Shown here piece after piece: positions 47,796 to 61,200 of a DNA stretch of 64,000 bases. Within the stretch, counting starts at the first letter, position 1; the number at the start of each line of letters is the position of its first letter. The notes under the pieces were generated by a model that searched no databases, was not told the DNA's origin, and saw nothing but the letters and a program-made list of their open reading frames with translations. Source of the DNA: Tanytarsus gracilentus (taxonomy: Eukaryota > Arthropoda > Insecta > Diptera > Chironomidae); contig JAXRKN010000032.1 of NCBI GenBank assembly GCA_038502055.1, positions 806,001 to 870,000 of the forward strand, given 5' to 3'. A program made the translations under genes and the position numbers.

Positions 47796-49474
47796 GATGT
47801 TAACGGTATGAAAATTTGAACTCAAATGAGTATGAGAATTACACAAAAAAATCTTATCGGTTTTTGATCAAAACACTCGAGTGTGTGAGGTATCACTCAT
47901 AATTAAAATGCTCGCTCACAGACGTCGCTCTTGGCTATTGGATTTTTGGTTAAATGTTTTTAAATAGAAGATCAGTGTGTAAATTGCGTGAGATGTCACG
48001 TGTCGACGTAATTTTTAAAACTTTTCTATGTCATAGCTGAGTGAGCTTATTAAAAATTTTAGCGTTATCATTGGATAAAATTTGGTGTATGCTTGTGGGG
48101 TGCAAAACATGTAATTATCGGTGTATTGGTTTAAAAAACAAAACAATTTCACGGCCTGAAAAACAATTCAATCAAAATTTAAATTTTTAGTTTATTTTTT
48201 TATTTTTTCAAAATTTACTTAAGTACATCAAGGTTTTTTTAGGGTTTTATTTCTCACTAAATTTATCAAACTTTTATTTATCTGCTGTAACCACTGCTTT
48301 TTTATATTTTTTTTGTTTCGTATACTCATTTTTGTTTGTAGGTAGATTTTTTATTATTTGTGTGGTTTTTGATCTGATTTAATTTTTTTTATATGCTTTA
48401 AAAGAAATATCTTTCTATTTATGTGATTTATATGAAGTAATTATTGCAAATAGTTTTCGAGTGTGATAATAGAAATTGGGATGAAAAAGAAAATGGGGAA
48501 AAATTTCTGTTCTATTTTATTATCAATTATTCTTACACTCTAGAAATCTTTTATTCTCTAATAAGAAAAAAGCATTGCTGAAATGAGGAATTTTCTTCAA
48601 GTAGAAAAAAATTTTGGGGGATTTTAAGCATTCGATATCAAAACTTTTTAGCGTTATATGTGACAACAAAAATGTGTTTTAGAAACGTAACTGTTTTTCA
48701 GTTTTCGTATACATGATTTTTCATTTCAAATCGATTTTTTTTTCGCAAACATCAAAGAAAATTCAAACGTTATTTACTCTCGAAAAGCTATTCTGAGAAA
48801 TAAAAAACAAGTCCCCAAAAATTTTGCACTAACTTCATTTTCATTACGTATATCGATGATAATTATTTTTAAATATTGATGTCAAAAAAATTTAGAGAAA
48901 ATTAACATTTTTTTACTAATTGTTTCGTATATCGTTTGCGTTGTATACTTCAACTTCACAAAAATTGATCGTATCGAGATAGAGGGTATTTAATAATTTT
49001 TGAACCTAAATTCTTACGAGAGAGGATATTCTCGTTTCTTGTATACTTTGTGTGCTTAAATTTACGAAATTACGCGAGTTTAAAAAATTTTTGTGCGAGA
49101 AAATCAAGCTGAAGCACGATGATAAAAATCTAAATGATCCTCTTAGCTTTGTTTTAATTTTTTTGATAAAAAAGATTCAGCAAATATTTTTACTCTAAAA
49201 CTAAATTGCGCATTGTACAATTTTTTTTCCATGTGAAAATTAAAAATCTAATCTTGCAATTTTTACCTAACTTAAAGTCGATATTTTCTAAATTTTTCAA
49301 ATGCAATGTGTCGTGTGATGTGTTGTCTCAAAAAAGAAAATATAGAAATAAAATCTGATTCTTTTACATATAAGTTAAAATTATTAGTGGTTGACATCAT
49401 CAGTTAGATCAGAGAAGAGTTAAATATTATTTTATGTTGGCATAATTACTTTAAGATTTCCTTTATGAACCAAC
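47796..49474. other. Spacer and probable long 3' UTR of extradenticle
   Basis: This 1.7-kb AT-rich stretch lies between the Tango2 start and the exd stop. The part near exd is most likely its 3' UTR. The short motif CGTATA recurs (about 48318, 48707, 48846 and 48925). No gene is recognised. Confidence 0.45.
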
Positions 49475-50779
49475 TCAGAAGTCATCACGATCTTTACTCT
49501 GATGCATAGGGTCATATCCGCCCATACTGCCATCGTAGGCTGCCTGCTGATCATAACCACCCGAACCTAGTGAATAGCCCATCGAGTCTTGTGCGGGTGC
49601 TGGTGACATCATTGGAGTTGTGGCGCCAGATGGTGGACCTGCCATCGAATATGGACTCGCGCCAGCTGCTTTCTTTGCGGCATACAAATTGGCCTCCTCT
49701 TGAGCCTTGCCAATATTCTTCTTATATCGAATGCGCTTATTGCCAAACCAGTTGGAAACTTGAGATACGGTAATTCCACACTTTCTCGCTAACTCCTCCT
49801 TTGCCTCTTCCGATGGATAGGGATTGCTTAGGTGGCTGTAGAAATATTCGTTGAGAATCTCAGATGCTTGCTTGCTAAAATTGCGTCTCTTGCGGCGAGC
49901 GTCCAAGAAGCGTGAGCTATAAAATTAAAGTTAATTTATTCTTCTAAAACCAAATTAATTAAAAATTAATTACCGTAAGATCATGACAGCCTCACAAGTC
50001 GACTGCTTAAGTTGCATTTGAATTGAGCTGAATTTCTTGTGAATAATTTGAACCATGCGTTCAATTTCCTTCGGTGTGATGGGACTAAAATTTAAAAAAT
50101 TCTGGGTAATTTCTTTTATAGTTGAGTAAATTATTTAAGTCCTCACCGTGTTCTGCTTTGTTCACGCAAAAGATTCATAACGTGTGTTGTAAATTCACTG
50201 CATGCCTGCTCGTACTTTTCCAACTCTTGATGATAGATTTGACGAATTTGTGCTAATTTTGCACGATAATCGGAATGCTCAATGGCATTTTCTTGCGAAC
50301 CACCCATGTCGCCAAAATCTTCTTGGAGAAATGTATCAAAAAAAGGCTTTTGAGTATGCTTATGTGGAAATCTAACTTCGTTATAAAATACCTGATGCAG
50401 CTGCCGAAGCAGACGCTGCAGCGCCAGCACCACCACCTTTTTCTGGTCCAGCTACGCCCTCGGCAATCAGCATGTTGTCGAGACGCATCAATTGCGGATC
50501 TGGAGGCTCTTCCTCTTGTGTGTTACGCAATGACAAAACGGTCTTCTCCTTAATCTCACATAGCACGGCAAATAGAACGGGTTTCATTCGATGGCAATTC
50601 AACGTGTGCTTTCGAGCTTGTGCCTCGTCCAAGGATTGATCGGTAATGTTCATGATTTGCTGCAGAATGTCTCCAATATCTTGTTTGCGTGGGTCATCAA
50701 CAGTCGCATCGCTAGGCATACCATAGCCATAGGATGCATTCGAAGCGCTATGTGCCATCATGCGATTTGGGTCTTCCAT
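49475..50779 (-). CDS. exd: Extradenticle (PBC-class TALE homeodomain protein)
   Basis: Four exons (50392-50779, 50147-50321, 49974-50084, 49475-49916) give 371 aa, close to Drosophila Exd (376 aa). The PBC domain spans about residues 30-230 (DIGDILQQIMNITDQSLDEA, HRMKPVLFAVLCEIKEKT, NAIEHSDYRAKLAQIRQIYH), with an Ala/Gly-rich linker in the middle. The TALE homeodomain follows (ARRKRRNFSKQASEILNEYF, then LSNPYPSEEAKEELARKCGI) with the recognition helix WFGNKRIRYK. Exd is a Hox cofactor whose nuclear entry depends on Homothorax, which binds the PBC-A region. The exon 1/2 junction within the variable linker is the least certain; the chosen acceptor (CCAAG|AAGATT) keeps the frame. Pavarotti follows on the same strand. 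Confidence 0.97.
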
Positions 50780-51940
50780 TTATCGGCCGTGAAAAAAAGA
50801 AGTTCTTCAACAGTTGTTGCTGTCGCTATTGAGAGAGAGAGAGAAAAAAAGTTATTTAAATATGTACGGCAGCAGCAGGTAATATTTGTCAACCCGAAAT
50901 GCAAATAAATAATCAATTTTATGGCTCTCCACTGGACGTGCAAAAAATATATACTCAGAAATGCACTTTTCCTCTTCTTATTCACTTTCAATTCTTATTT
51001 TTTCTTCATTCGATAATGCGTTAAGCATCTTTGCATCTTCTTTTTCTTATTCTTCTCTTGAGCAGGCAAAACTTGTTTCTTTCTTATAATCTTCTCTTAC
51101 TCTCCGATATGCACAACGAGATAAATACATAGGTTAGAGGGAGAAAGAAGACACGAGAGGGTAAAGTTTGGAGAAGTTTTAAATCTTTTTCGGTTAACTA
51201 TTGCTTTTTTGCTTAAGCAATTATTTTAGAGAATTTAAATTGTGTTTTAGAAATTATTTATAAAAAAAACTAGTCAATTTTTGATTTTAAAAAAGCAAAA
51301 ATTATTTTAATGTGGAGGATTTTTTCCATGCGCGAAAGAGAAGGCACGATGATTTATGAGTTTTTCTTAGGGAAGGGTGACTTCAATTAAATTTCCAGTC
51401 CTTTTCTTGCTTCAATTGCACCGAAATTTTTAAAATCACCAAGATAAGAAGAGGGGAAATTTTTTAAATACTTTTAAGGTTCACTGCCGATTCTGAGGCT
51501 TCGCAAGATCATTGAATACAACACACACACGCAATAGAAATTTTTCAAAATAGATTTACTCAATAAATTTAAATTTTCCTTACTCGATATCAATATTTTC
51601 CTAAAGCTTAGCTATTTGTGCAAACTTTATAAAATAAATTTAACGCTTAAACACTTAGAACGAATAAAAATGGATTTTTTAAAGGAGCTAGTTGACTTGT
51701 GAAAATATCAATGGCCGACAATTTACTTATGCAGGGGACCGATAGCTTGCACAACATAAGAAAATGGCTTTGTGCTTAGCCGTGAGACAGAGATGGAGAG
51801 AGAAAAAATCAAATTACAGATTTTCGTTATTTATTTCACATGAAAAATGTATCGGGTTCACAATAATTGTTTAATGAAAAAAAAATCAGTTTAAATTTTA
51901 AAAATATAAAAATTTAAATCATGAAAAGCATTTCTAATAC
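50780..51940. other. Promoter/5' region of exd and 3' flank of pavarotti
   Basis: These 1.16 kb hold a GA run (50830-50845), the presumed exd promoter and 5' UTR, and the pav 3' UTR. No coding segment is recognised. Confidence 0.5.
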
Positions 51941-54705
51941 TTATAAACGTTGTTTTTTCGTGTAGTGCCCCTCAATTCCTTGTGAGCATCTACTGCTAAC
52001 TGCCTCCAAGTTTTTCTTGCTCTTGCCCGGCGTTTTTGGGTCCTCTGTTGCGCTCTTACGTTTTCGATTATTTTCATTAGGCGATGAAGCTGTTGGCGAT
52101 AGTTGCTTTAAGCACTCGACATCGTTGAAGACAACTTGTGCACCGCCCGAAGTCGTTGGAATGACATCACCTTTGTATAACTTTGTTTCGAGTTCACCAT
52201 CCGTGTCGGCTTCTTGATGAATGAGACAGTAACGAGATGTTCTTGGATTCGTAATGTCCTTCATTTCTGGACTTGTCACAGATTTTGCGCGATTATAATA
52301 AGGTTGAAAAACTGTACCGAGTGGAACAGGATTCGTTGCTCGATGTTCAAGCCAACGGTCAGTTCCAGCGCTCTTTGAGCGGCGATAGCGAGGATTTGAG
52401 GTTGCGGTCTAGAAAAATTTAAGTTTTAATTTCATGAAAAAATATATTCAAATGTTATTAAATACCTTTGGGCGCGCTTTTCTTTCACTCGTCGGTTGTG
52501 GAACATTATTCTCGCAATTTTTATTAAATCGACTTATGAGATTCGAGACTGGCTCGCTGGGAACGTCATTTCCATTTATAATGTCAGTGACCAAACGAAG
52601 TTTTTCCTCCTGTGTTCGCATCTGATCTTTCATTTTACGCTTTTGCTCATTAAGCTTCGTCTCTAGTTCACGATTTTTTTTATCAGCCTCCTCTGCCATT
52701 TTCGAGTCATATTTTCGACGTTGCCGTTCTTTTTCATGTTCAGTTTTTTCGATACGATGCTGTCTACTGCTCAGCTCTTGTCCAAGCTGGTTTATGTAAT
52801 CTTCTTTGTCGCGCATTTTACGGTTCATTTGATCGATGCTTGACTCGTAACGAATAATTTTGTCCTCAAGTATTTGAATTCGTCCACGCTCCTGGGTAAG
52901 GGTTGCAGTTACAGAAGCATTTTCAATTTTTAAACGCATATTTTCTTGCTCAATGTTGCTTATTAAAAGTCGGACGTCTTTTTCTTTAGATTAAGCATAA
53001 AAATTAATTTTTAAAACATTTTAAATAAACGATTTAACTTACGTCTGATATCATAATCCTCCAAAAGTCGTGAACGTACGCGAAGGCGATCCTCGAGACA
53101 AGAAATGAGCTCTTTAAGTACCTCAGTGAGATTGTCGTTGCGGAGTTGAAAATCGGGGTAACTTGGCAGCTTATAAATTAGCCCAAGATCAATTTCAATA
53201 TTGCGAGCATCTGAATTTCCATTATCTTCCATAATGTTGAGAGCTTGTCGGAACAATTGATTTGCCTTGCGACGACCTGGCGTGAATCCATTATCGAGGA
53301 GTTGCCTCGCTGGAGTTGGACGAGCAATTTGAACTTCCTGAGTAATTTCAGCAAACTTCATTACTTGTGCAGTTTCATCGTAGTCCTCCGAGCGAGGATT
53401 AATGCAAACGATCATCTTCACTGCACCTTCACCGTCAAAATAGTTTTTGAAGAGATGGGTAAGTTTTGAGTCTCGATATGGAACTTTCTTAACGGCTCCA
53501 TTCGTGTTATTTTCACGTAAAATCTCCAAGCAATTACGGAGAGTCATAAGTGAGTTATTAATGTTGCCTGCTTCGCGTAAACGCTGTCCAGTATTTTTAG
53601 TTCGATTTGTTCTCTCACTTCCGGCCAAATCGACAAGAGACACTTGCGAAACGGTAATTTTATCTTTATCTTGGAGCACATATTCGCCTCGCTCATCGAC
53701 AGGCGCTTGAATTAAACGAATAGTGAATACTGAATGGCTACGACTTGACTCTGCATTGAGAATTGTATGTCCCATTCGTTTACGTTTCTGTCCAGTATGA
53801 AATGCCGATAATGCTTCCTCAACACAATTAACTTCCAGCTCGGTGACACCGTGAACAAACATGTTGTGATTAATATCCTCGCGAATAATTTTCGTCTGCA
53901 AAGGTTGATTACGAGTTGTGGTCGGCTCGAGTAGGTCATACACGCTATTGTTATAAATTTCAACGTATGAAATAAACACAGCATAACTATTGTCTTCATC
54001 AAGTCCACTGATTGTGGTAACATCAGATGAAGCTGTCGATGCAATTTCAATGTCTGTATCCTTTCTTTCGAGCTTAGTTAGACGAGCATTAAATTCGGCC
54101 TGACGATGAAGCATTGCATCAGCTTCGCAAAGAATTTCAAAACCGTTAAGTTTATCAGGTTTGAATGTGAACTTTTTCGCTTGATAATCGGAAATTGTCT
54201 TAAATAGTACATCCAGACAGCGAGGCATAATTCCTCGAAACTGCTTATTACCAGTCATCGTGAACGTTTTCCCCGATCCAGTGACTCCGTAGCTGAAGAG
54301 CAACCCATTACGTCCTTTAATCAAACCCTCTACCAGTGGCTGAGCGACCGTAGCGTAAACTTCATGTTGTGTCGAGTCTACATCGAAAATGTGCTTAAAA
54401 ACATGCTGAGTCTCGCGATTATTACTGATTTTATAATTTATTGCACTCTCGGGTGGAATTAGAGCTACTGTTGAAGATGAAACGACGCGTATGCACGAAA
54501 GATCAGGTTCAGTTTGCATGGGTCGGATACGACAAAAAACCTGGACTGGATCTCGAACCAAATTATCTTTAGAGTTGTGTCGACTCTTTGGCGTTTTGGG
54601 AGGCGGCATTGGACGTGCCGGAGTCCTTAATCTTCTGTGAAATTAACAAATTTTATATTTGCGAAATTGTTTAATCGAAATTTTTGCAACTTACGATGAT
54701 TTCAT
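51941..54705 (-). CDS. pav: Pavarotti (kinesin-6, KIF23/MKLP1)
   Basis: Four exons (54695-54705, 53043-54634, 52466-52983, 51941-52408) give 862 aa, close to Drosophila Pav (886 aa). The motor domain has the P-loop GVTGSGKT (120-127), switch I NAESSRSHSVF and switch II LVDLAGSERTN. The long loop of kinesin-6 motors (ADAMLHRQAEFNARLTKLE, DVTTISGLDEDNS) is present. A neck and coiled coil follow (about residues 530-690), then a C-terminal domain (TDRWLEHRATNPVPLGTVFQ) and a basic tail. With RacGAP50C/Tumbleweed, Pav forms centralspindlin, which bundles the central spindle and directs cytokinesis. The tiny first exon encodes MKS plus part of a codon. It is head-to-head with sticky. Confidence 0.97.
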
Positions 54706-55293
54706 GGCTGTTTATTAATCTGTTCACTTCCTTACGCGATATTGTATTAATGCTTCAACATTAATACATCAAAATATGTAAATATCCTAGTGATTTTATA
54801 ATTTATTTGTAAAATTCTGTGCGTTGCCTTTCTCCGTTGAATATTTTTTGAAAAAGTCGTTAGGCAAATTCGCCTTCTGGGCGTGTTGTGAAATGACGTC
54901 ATAAAAAAATTTTCCCCTGTCAAATGACAATATAAATTTAAAAATTATTTAACACTCAAGTGTAAATTTACGCATAGAAAAAAAGCCAACTAATATTTTT
55001 TTAAATTAAAGTTGGCTCTTATTAATTTAAAAATTTAATTAAATAATTTATTTATTTTTAATCAAATTTCCGTCGAAAATTCAAAATAATTGTCATCACT
55101 TGAAAACGTCCCCGCAACGAGCGAATTCAATTTTTAACGGAAAAACTTAAATCGTATCGCGGTTTGTGAAAAAAAAGTTTATTTAATTTTTATGCGTCAA
55201 AGTGCTAGTTTCTTGGCTTTAAAAGTTTAAAATAAGTTTATAATATGAAAAAGTATTGATTGAGATCAAAATTCAAGTGAAATTTGTGTGAAA
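54706..55293. promoter_or_regulatory. Shared intergenic region of pavarotti and sticky
   Basis: This 588-bp AT-rich region separates the start codons of two divergent cytokinesis genes. It contains a perfect 10-bp palindrome with a full CRE core (ATGACGTCAT, 54893-54902). It also has an 8-bp inverted repeat (54984-54991 and 55010-55017) and a Myb-like AACGG at about 55137. Promoter function is expected from position; the individual sites are inference. Confidence 0.55.
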
Positions 55294-58200
55294 ATGAGTG
55301 CAAATTCATCATTACCCATCGGCTCGAGGGCATCGAGACTTAATTCTCTGATTTTAAATCGACCAGAATCCCTTTCAAAGGATCAGAAGGAAGTATGCAG
55401 TGCCATCAATCGTGAGGGTTTACTGGATGCTCTATTTTTACTCTACGATGAATGCAGCAAGGAAGCGCTAAAGAAGCGAAACAAAAATATTCACGATTTT
55501 GCAACAAAATGTAAGCTGTCACAGGATGTGTTTTTTTACCTGAAAAATATGTCCCTTTTTTACAATCTCATCTTAAAATTTGTGCTTTATGCAGATCGAC
55601 CGATAATTCGAGAAACAAAACAGCTTCGAGTAAGTCTAAATGACTTTGACCTAAAGTCGTTGATTGGAACTGGATATTTTGGAGATGTTCATGTAAGTTT
55701 ACTTCAAACAGTTGTTTTAACATAACTGACAAATTTAATTAAATAGCTTGTCAGCGAAAGAGCGACGAAGGATGTTTATGCCATGAAAACTATCAAAAAG
55801 TCCCTCGTTTCCAATTGTCAAGTGAGGGAGGAGCGTGACATAATGGTTCTGGGAAGAAAGTGTGAATGGATCACGCGTCTTCAGTATGCATTTCAAGACC
55901 GTGATAATCTCTACTTAGTTATGGAGTACTTACCCGGAGGCGATTTATTAGGATTAATGATTCGTAATGGAGCATTTGATGAAGAGTTGGCGAGATTTTA
56001 TTTAGCTGAACTCGCACTTTCCATCGATGCTCTCCACAAACTTGGTTTCGTTCATCGAGGTAATTTAGACAATTCAATTTTATTAATAAATTTAGTAATT
56101 TAGTAATTTAAAATATTATTAGACATAAAACCCGAAAATTGTCTCCTCGATCGCTTCGGTCATTTGAAGCTTGCCGATTTTGGGTCGTCAATGGCATTAA
56201 ATGAGGATGGAAGCTTTTTTAGTGCCTCTCCTGTTGGAACACCCGATTACGTGGCGCCGGAACTGCTTCAAATTCTATCGACAAGCAAACTTAATCAAAC
56301 TTCAATGAAACTCGACGCGTCCTGTGACTACTGGTCAATGGGTATTATTGCATTTGAAATGATAACTGAAAAAACACCATTCCATAGTGACAACGTCTAT
56401 GATACTTATTCTGAAATACAAAAATATTCTAACGAAGAGCGCTTGATGCAAGTGCTTGAATTCCCAAAGGACATTCGCATATCTCGATACTTAAAAGATT
56501 TATTAAGCGGTTTAATTACAAAGCCAGTTCGCAGGATGACAATTGAAGAAATAAAAGATCATCCATTTTTCAATGAAACTAATTGGCATTCTATTCGCGA
56601 TCAAGCACCACCAATTATACCAACTTTAAATGGCGAAGATGATACATCTAATTTTGAGGACATTGACAAGTCAAAGAAGAGATCGCCAGTTCTTAAGAAA
56701 TCAACATATCCAATCACCAACATTAATGAGTTTTCTGGTGATGATTTGCCATTTCTCGGATATACGTATGTTTACGAGGAGAGCTCCAAGTTTTTAAAGG
56801 CAACACCTAAGCATTCAACGAGCATGCAACTCGAATCAAAGCTGTCAAATAAAATTGGCGATCTTCAAATGACAATTAAGGAACAAATGAAGGAAATAAA
56901 ATTGTTGCAAAAAGATTTACTCTCAGCTGAAAAGAAAGCGATACAGATGAGTTCACTTGAAAAGATTTTTGGTGAAACAAAGGAAGATATAAAAAGTATT
57001 AAGGCTGAATTGAAGTTAAAAATTGCCGAACTTGCCTCGTGCAAAACTGAAATTAAAACCCTTAAAAGTTCCCTTAAAATTGAGGAGGAAATGCGTATGA
57101 AAAGCGATTCGTCGACTGCTGAAGTCATGAGTCAAACCTATCAGAAGTGGGAAAAGGCAAAAAAGATGTCCGATCAAAATTATGAGAAGCAATTGAGTGA
57201 GAAGAAATCTGAAATTTGTAGCTTAAATGACAGAATCAGAGCCGGCGAAGTTGAATTGAATTCGAAAATTGTCGAGTGTAATCATTTAAATGCAACACTA
57301 GAAAAATATAAGGACATGCTGAAAAATTCAAAGGAACAAAATCTTCTCGATAAAACTGATTACGAGGATGTGAGGAGAAAATTGACTGATAATTTTGATA
57401 ATAAAATTCATGACTTGAAAATGAAATTTAACGAGGAAAAAGAAGCACGAATTAAGCATGAGCAAATAGTTAAAGATCTACGGAAGCAGCTTGATGAAAT
57501 CACCAAAACGAATAGAAATCTTGTCGATGCTAAAGAAAAGGCTGATGTTGAAATTTCTGCTATCCGTAAGCAGCTTGGTCATCAAATGGACGAGGGCAAT
57601 CGTTTGTCGAAAGATAAGAAAGAATTGGAAGACCAAGTGAAGGAAATTAATCAGAAAAATGATGAGCTTCGTAAAGAAATGCTAAAATTCCAGGATGAAG
57701 GACTCAAGCGTCATTTAAAACTCACAAAAATGGTCACGCAACCTATTCACATCAGTGGACGAGCTAGCAGTGAGGAAAACTTTAGATCTGCTCATGGCAG
57801 CATGACAGAGTTGGATATTGTCGATCCTTTAGATCTCAAACAAGATTTAGCTCGTGCTAAAGAGAATGAAGACATTCAACGTAAGCGTGCAGACAATTTA
57901 GAACAAGTCGTTCAAAAGCTGGAGGATATGATTAAGAAGTTGGGTGAAACCACTGAAAATACAGCTGGTGGCATGTTAGAAAAGAGAAATGAAAAACTTG
58001 AAGATCAATTAGCGTCCGCTCGCGAACAAGCCATTATCGATCGTCAATCGGCTCGCACTGCAAACTTACAATTGTGGAAATTGGAAAAGGAAGTCGATAA
58101 TTTAAAACACGAGAGGGATATTTTAAATAAGCGCTTAGAGCGAACTAACGAAAAATGTTCGGGAGCTATTCATGAAAAGGAGAGTTTTGAGCTTAAATTG

Positions 58201-61200
58201 AAACAACAAGTCGATATAATTAGCACAAAAGAAACGCAAATAATCGACTTGCAGAAGGACATTCGTAATCTTAAATTCGAAATGAAGCAGGAACGCGATA
58301 AGTGGTCAAACTCTGAACGCGATCGTTTGCGTGAAAAAACGGAAATTATTGAAAAATCATCGAGGATCAAAAACTTGGATGAAAAACTTCGTGATTGTGA
58401 AAATAAAGCTAAATTACTCGAATTGAAAGTTTCAAAGTTGACTGATGAAAAAGAAATTGCTCAGCGTCGCTTGAATGAAGAAAAATCATCACACTGTTCA
58501 GCTCAAGAACAAATTGAAGAGCTTCAAAATGAACTCGTGCAAAAAATTAAGAATTACGATGCACTGAAGGAAGCAGTTGTAGCGACAGAACTGCAACTAA
58601 ATACGATCGAAGACATGTGGAATGCCGAAGTTAACCATAACAAAAAGAATGTTGAAAAAATTGATGACTTATGGTCGAAAGTTCGATCACGCGATGAACA
58701 AATTTCCAAGCTCAAGAAGGAATTGAGTCAAGAGAAATCATTAAAAATCTCTGCCGAGTCGAGAGGATGCCAATTGCAGAATGAGCTCGATGAATTGAAG
58801 GAAGAAATGCAGAGGATGCAAAATAAAATGTTAGAACTTCAAAATCATCTCGTTAAAAAGCAAGAAGTGTTGTATCAAGCACAAGAAAATGTTGAAATCA
58901 CATCATCAGAGCTTGAGCACCTACAAAAACTCAGAAATAACTATGAGAGTGAAATACACATTCTTAAGGAGGAAACAACGAGAATTTTAACTGATCTCTA
59001 CAAGTCGAAAGAAGAAGCAAAACGCCTCTCAATGGAATTGAAAGATTCGCAAATTGACATATGTGAATTGAAGCAAGAAAAAGATCATCTAAATTCACTC
59101 CTTTGTGAGTTGAAACAGCACTCAAAGGAAAGAGATATTCGTTTGGAGGCAACAGATGCCCAGCAAAAGAAACTCATCACTTATCTTCATCAACGCGTCG
59201 ATGAACTACAAAATAAGAAGAAGAGAACTATTGCTGATGTCCTTTTCGGTTCCAACACGGCCAATACAAATATTCATCCACCAGCCACACCTAAAAGTGC
59301 ACGCAAAGAAAATATTCCACCACAAACGCCATCGAGCGAAAGTGTAAAATTAAAGAAGGCTGAAGAAGAATTGAGAAAAGAACGTGAAAGAAATCAAAGA
59401 TTAAAGGAAAATCTTATGCATACAAAAATGGAAATTAGAAAGAGTGCAACAGTAAAATCGCCAGAAAAGTTGAAAAAAAGAGAGTCCACTGTTGAATCTA
59501 ATGAAGCAAGTGCTCCTGTTGAGGATTCAGTGAGAACAATTACAGCCACAATCCACGCTGAACCGAGTCGAAAGCTCATGAATGAAAATTTTCAACGTGA
59601 CTCTCTAAACACAACGTCCTCACCGAAAGCTCATCATTTTGCAATGACAATTGAGACTGCTTCTCCTTCACCAAATATGCCGCCAATATCTTGCCTCGCA
59701 TGCGAAAAATTCATTTTAGTTGGTAAGTTAAGGAGTTCAAAAATGTTAAATTATTTTAAAAATTATTATTTTTTTAGGCCAACCTTATTGGGCTTGTAAG
59801 GAGTGTAAACTCTCAGTTCATAGAAAATGTCGTGGAATGGTCAAAAGTAATTGTCTTCAAAGTGAAACCTGTAGACTAGCTTCATCTTCAGAAACGACAT
59901 CAACTGCAACGTCAGAGACTCTCAGCAAGGGCAATAGGAGTTTCAACAAAAAAACAATTCTTGACGATGTCGATGGGATAAAACCATTTGAAGCCACAAC
60001 AGACGATGCTTGCTCAATTGGAAGTGGAATTGATTTGATAATTAGCAATTATCTAGGAGATCATATTCTTAATTCATCACGATTCGGATTAGGATGGGTC
60101 ATGACATCTACTCCAAAAGTAAATTCTGTTTATGAATTGACAACGCAAAATATTATTTTCGGTGAGTTTTTTAATTAAGTCAAAGAAATTTAATTTAACC
60201 GAATTTATTTATTTCTTAAGGTTGCTCAACTGGATTATTTTCGTGGCATACTGACGATAGCCGATTGGTTCAAATTAAGGGATTGACCAGCGTTAATTAC
60301 ATCTCCATCAAGCCCAATTTGACAAAGTCAATCATTATCGCAGACAACGGTGACAATCTTTTCGAGTGTGACTTTAGAGTTTTAATGAATAAGAGTCAGC
60401 AGTCGGGTCTCTTGGAGCCCAAGTTGAATTTACAAGCCATCGATTTATCAATCGCAAATCGTTGTCCTGATGAAAAATGGCACATGGTTGAGCTGCATGG
60501 AAATAGTGAACACTTAAATGACGCTGTAGCTATTGCGGCGACAAATTCCCGTATTGTTATATTGAAGTACGATGCTAAGATGGGTCGCTTTAAGCCTGTC
60601 CGATCACTCGACACAGTAACAGCCATTACTGCTATGCTCTTTACTCAACACTCGGCCATTGTAGCTTGCGATAAATTTTTTGAAATCGATCTCAGCACCT
60701 ATGTTGCAGAGGAATTCTTAGATATGAGCGATTTATCTCTAAGACCATCGAAGAATTGGAAGCCAATGAATGTTTTCCGCATCAATTCAAGGGAGTTTTT
60801 GCTCTGTTTCAATGACTGTGGAATTTTCGTTGATGAATATGGATTGAGAGCCAGACAAGAAAATCTCGAGTGGATTCATGAGCCAAAAGAATTTTACTAT
60901 AAAAACTTTTTACTGTACATCATACACGATGAGAGCATTCAAATTTTGAAAATTAACAACAGCACAAGGAAACATGAGAAGGATCTACTCACCGACAATA
61001 ATCAATCGAGGACTTTTGTCTTGATCGAGGGTGAAAAGAAATTCACCCACAATGGATGTACCGATTTATATTCAGCCAACATTGTGAGAAATGTTTGTGA
61101 CGGTGGAAATAACACGCAAGATCTCATTAAAATTGATGCTGAAAAGGCCTTCAAAATAAATCTCAACCGATCATTATCGTCAATCATCTCTGACTCTAAT

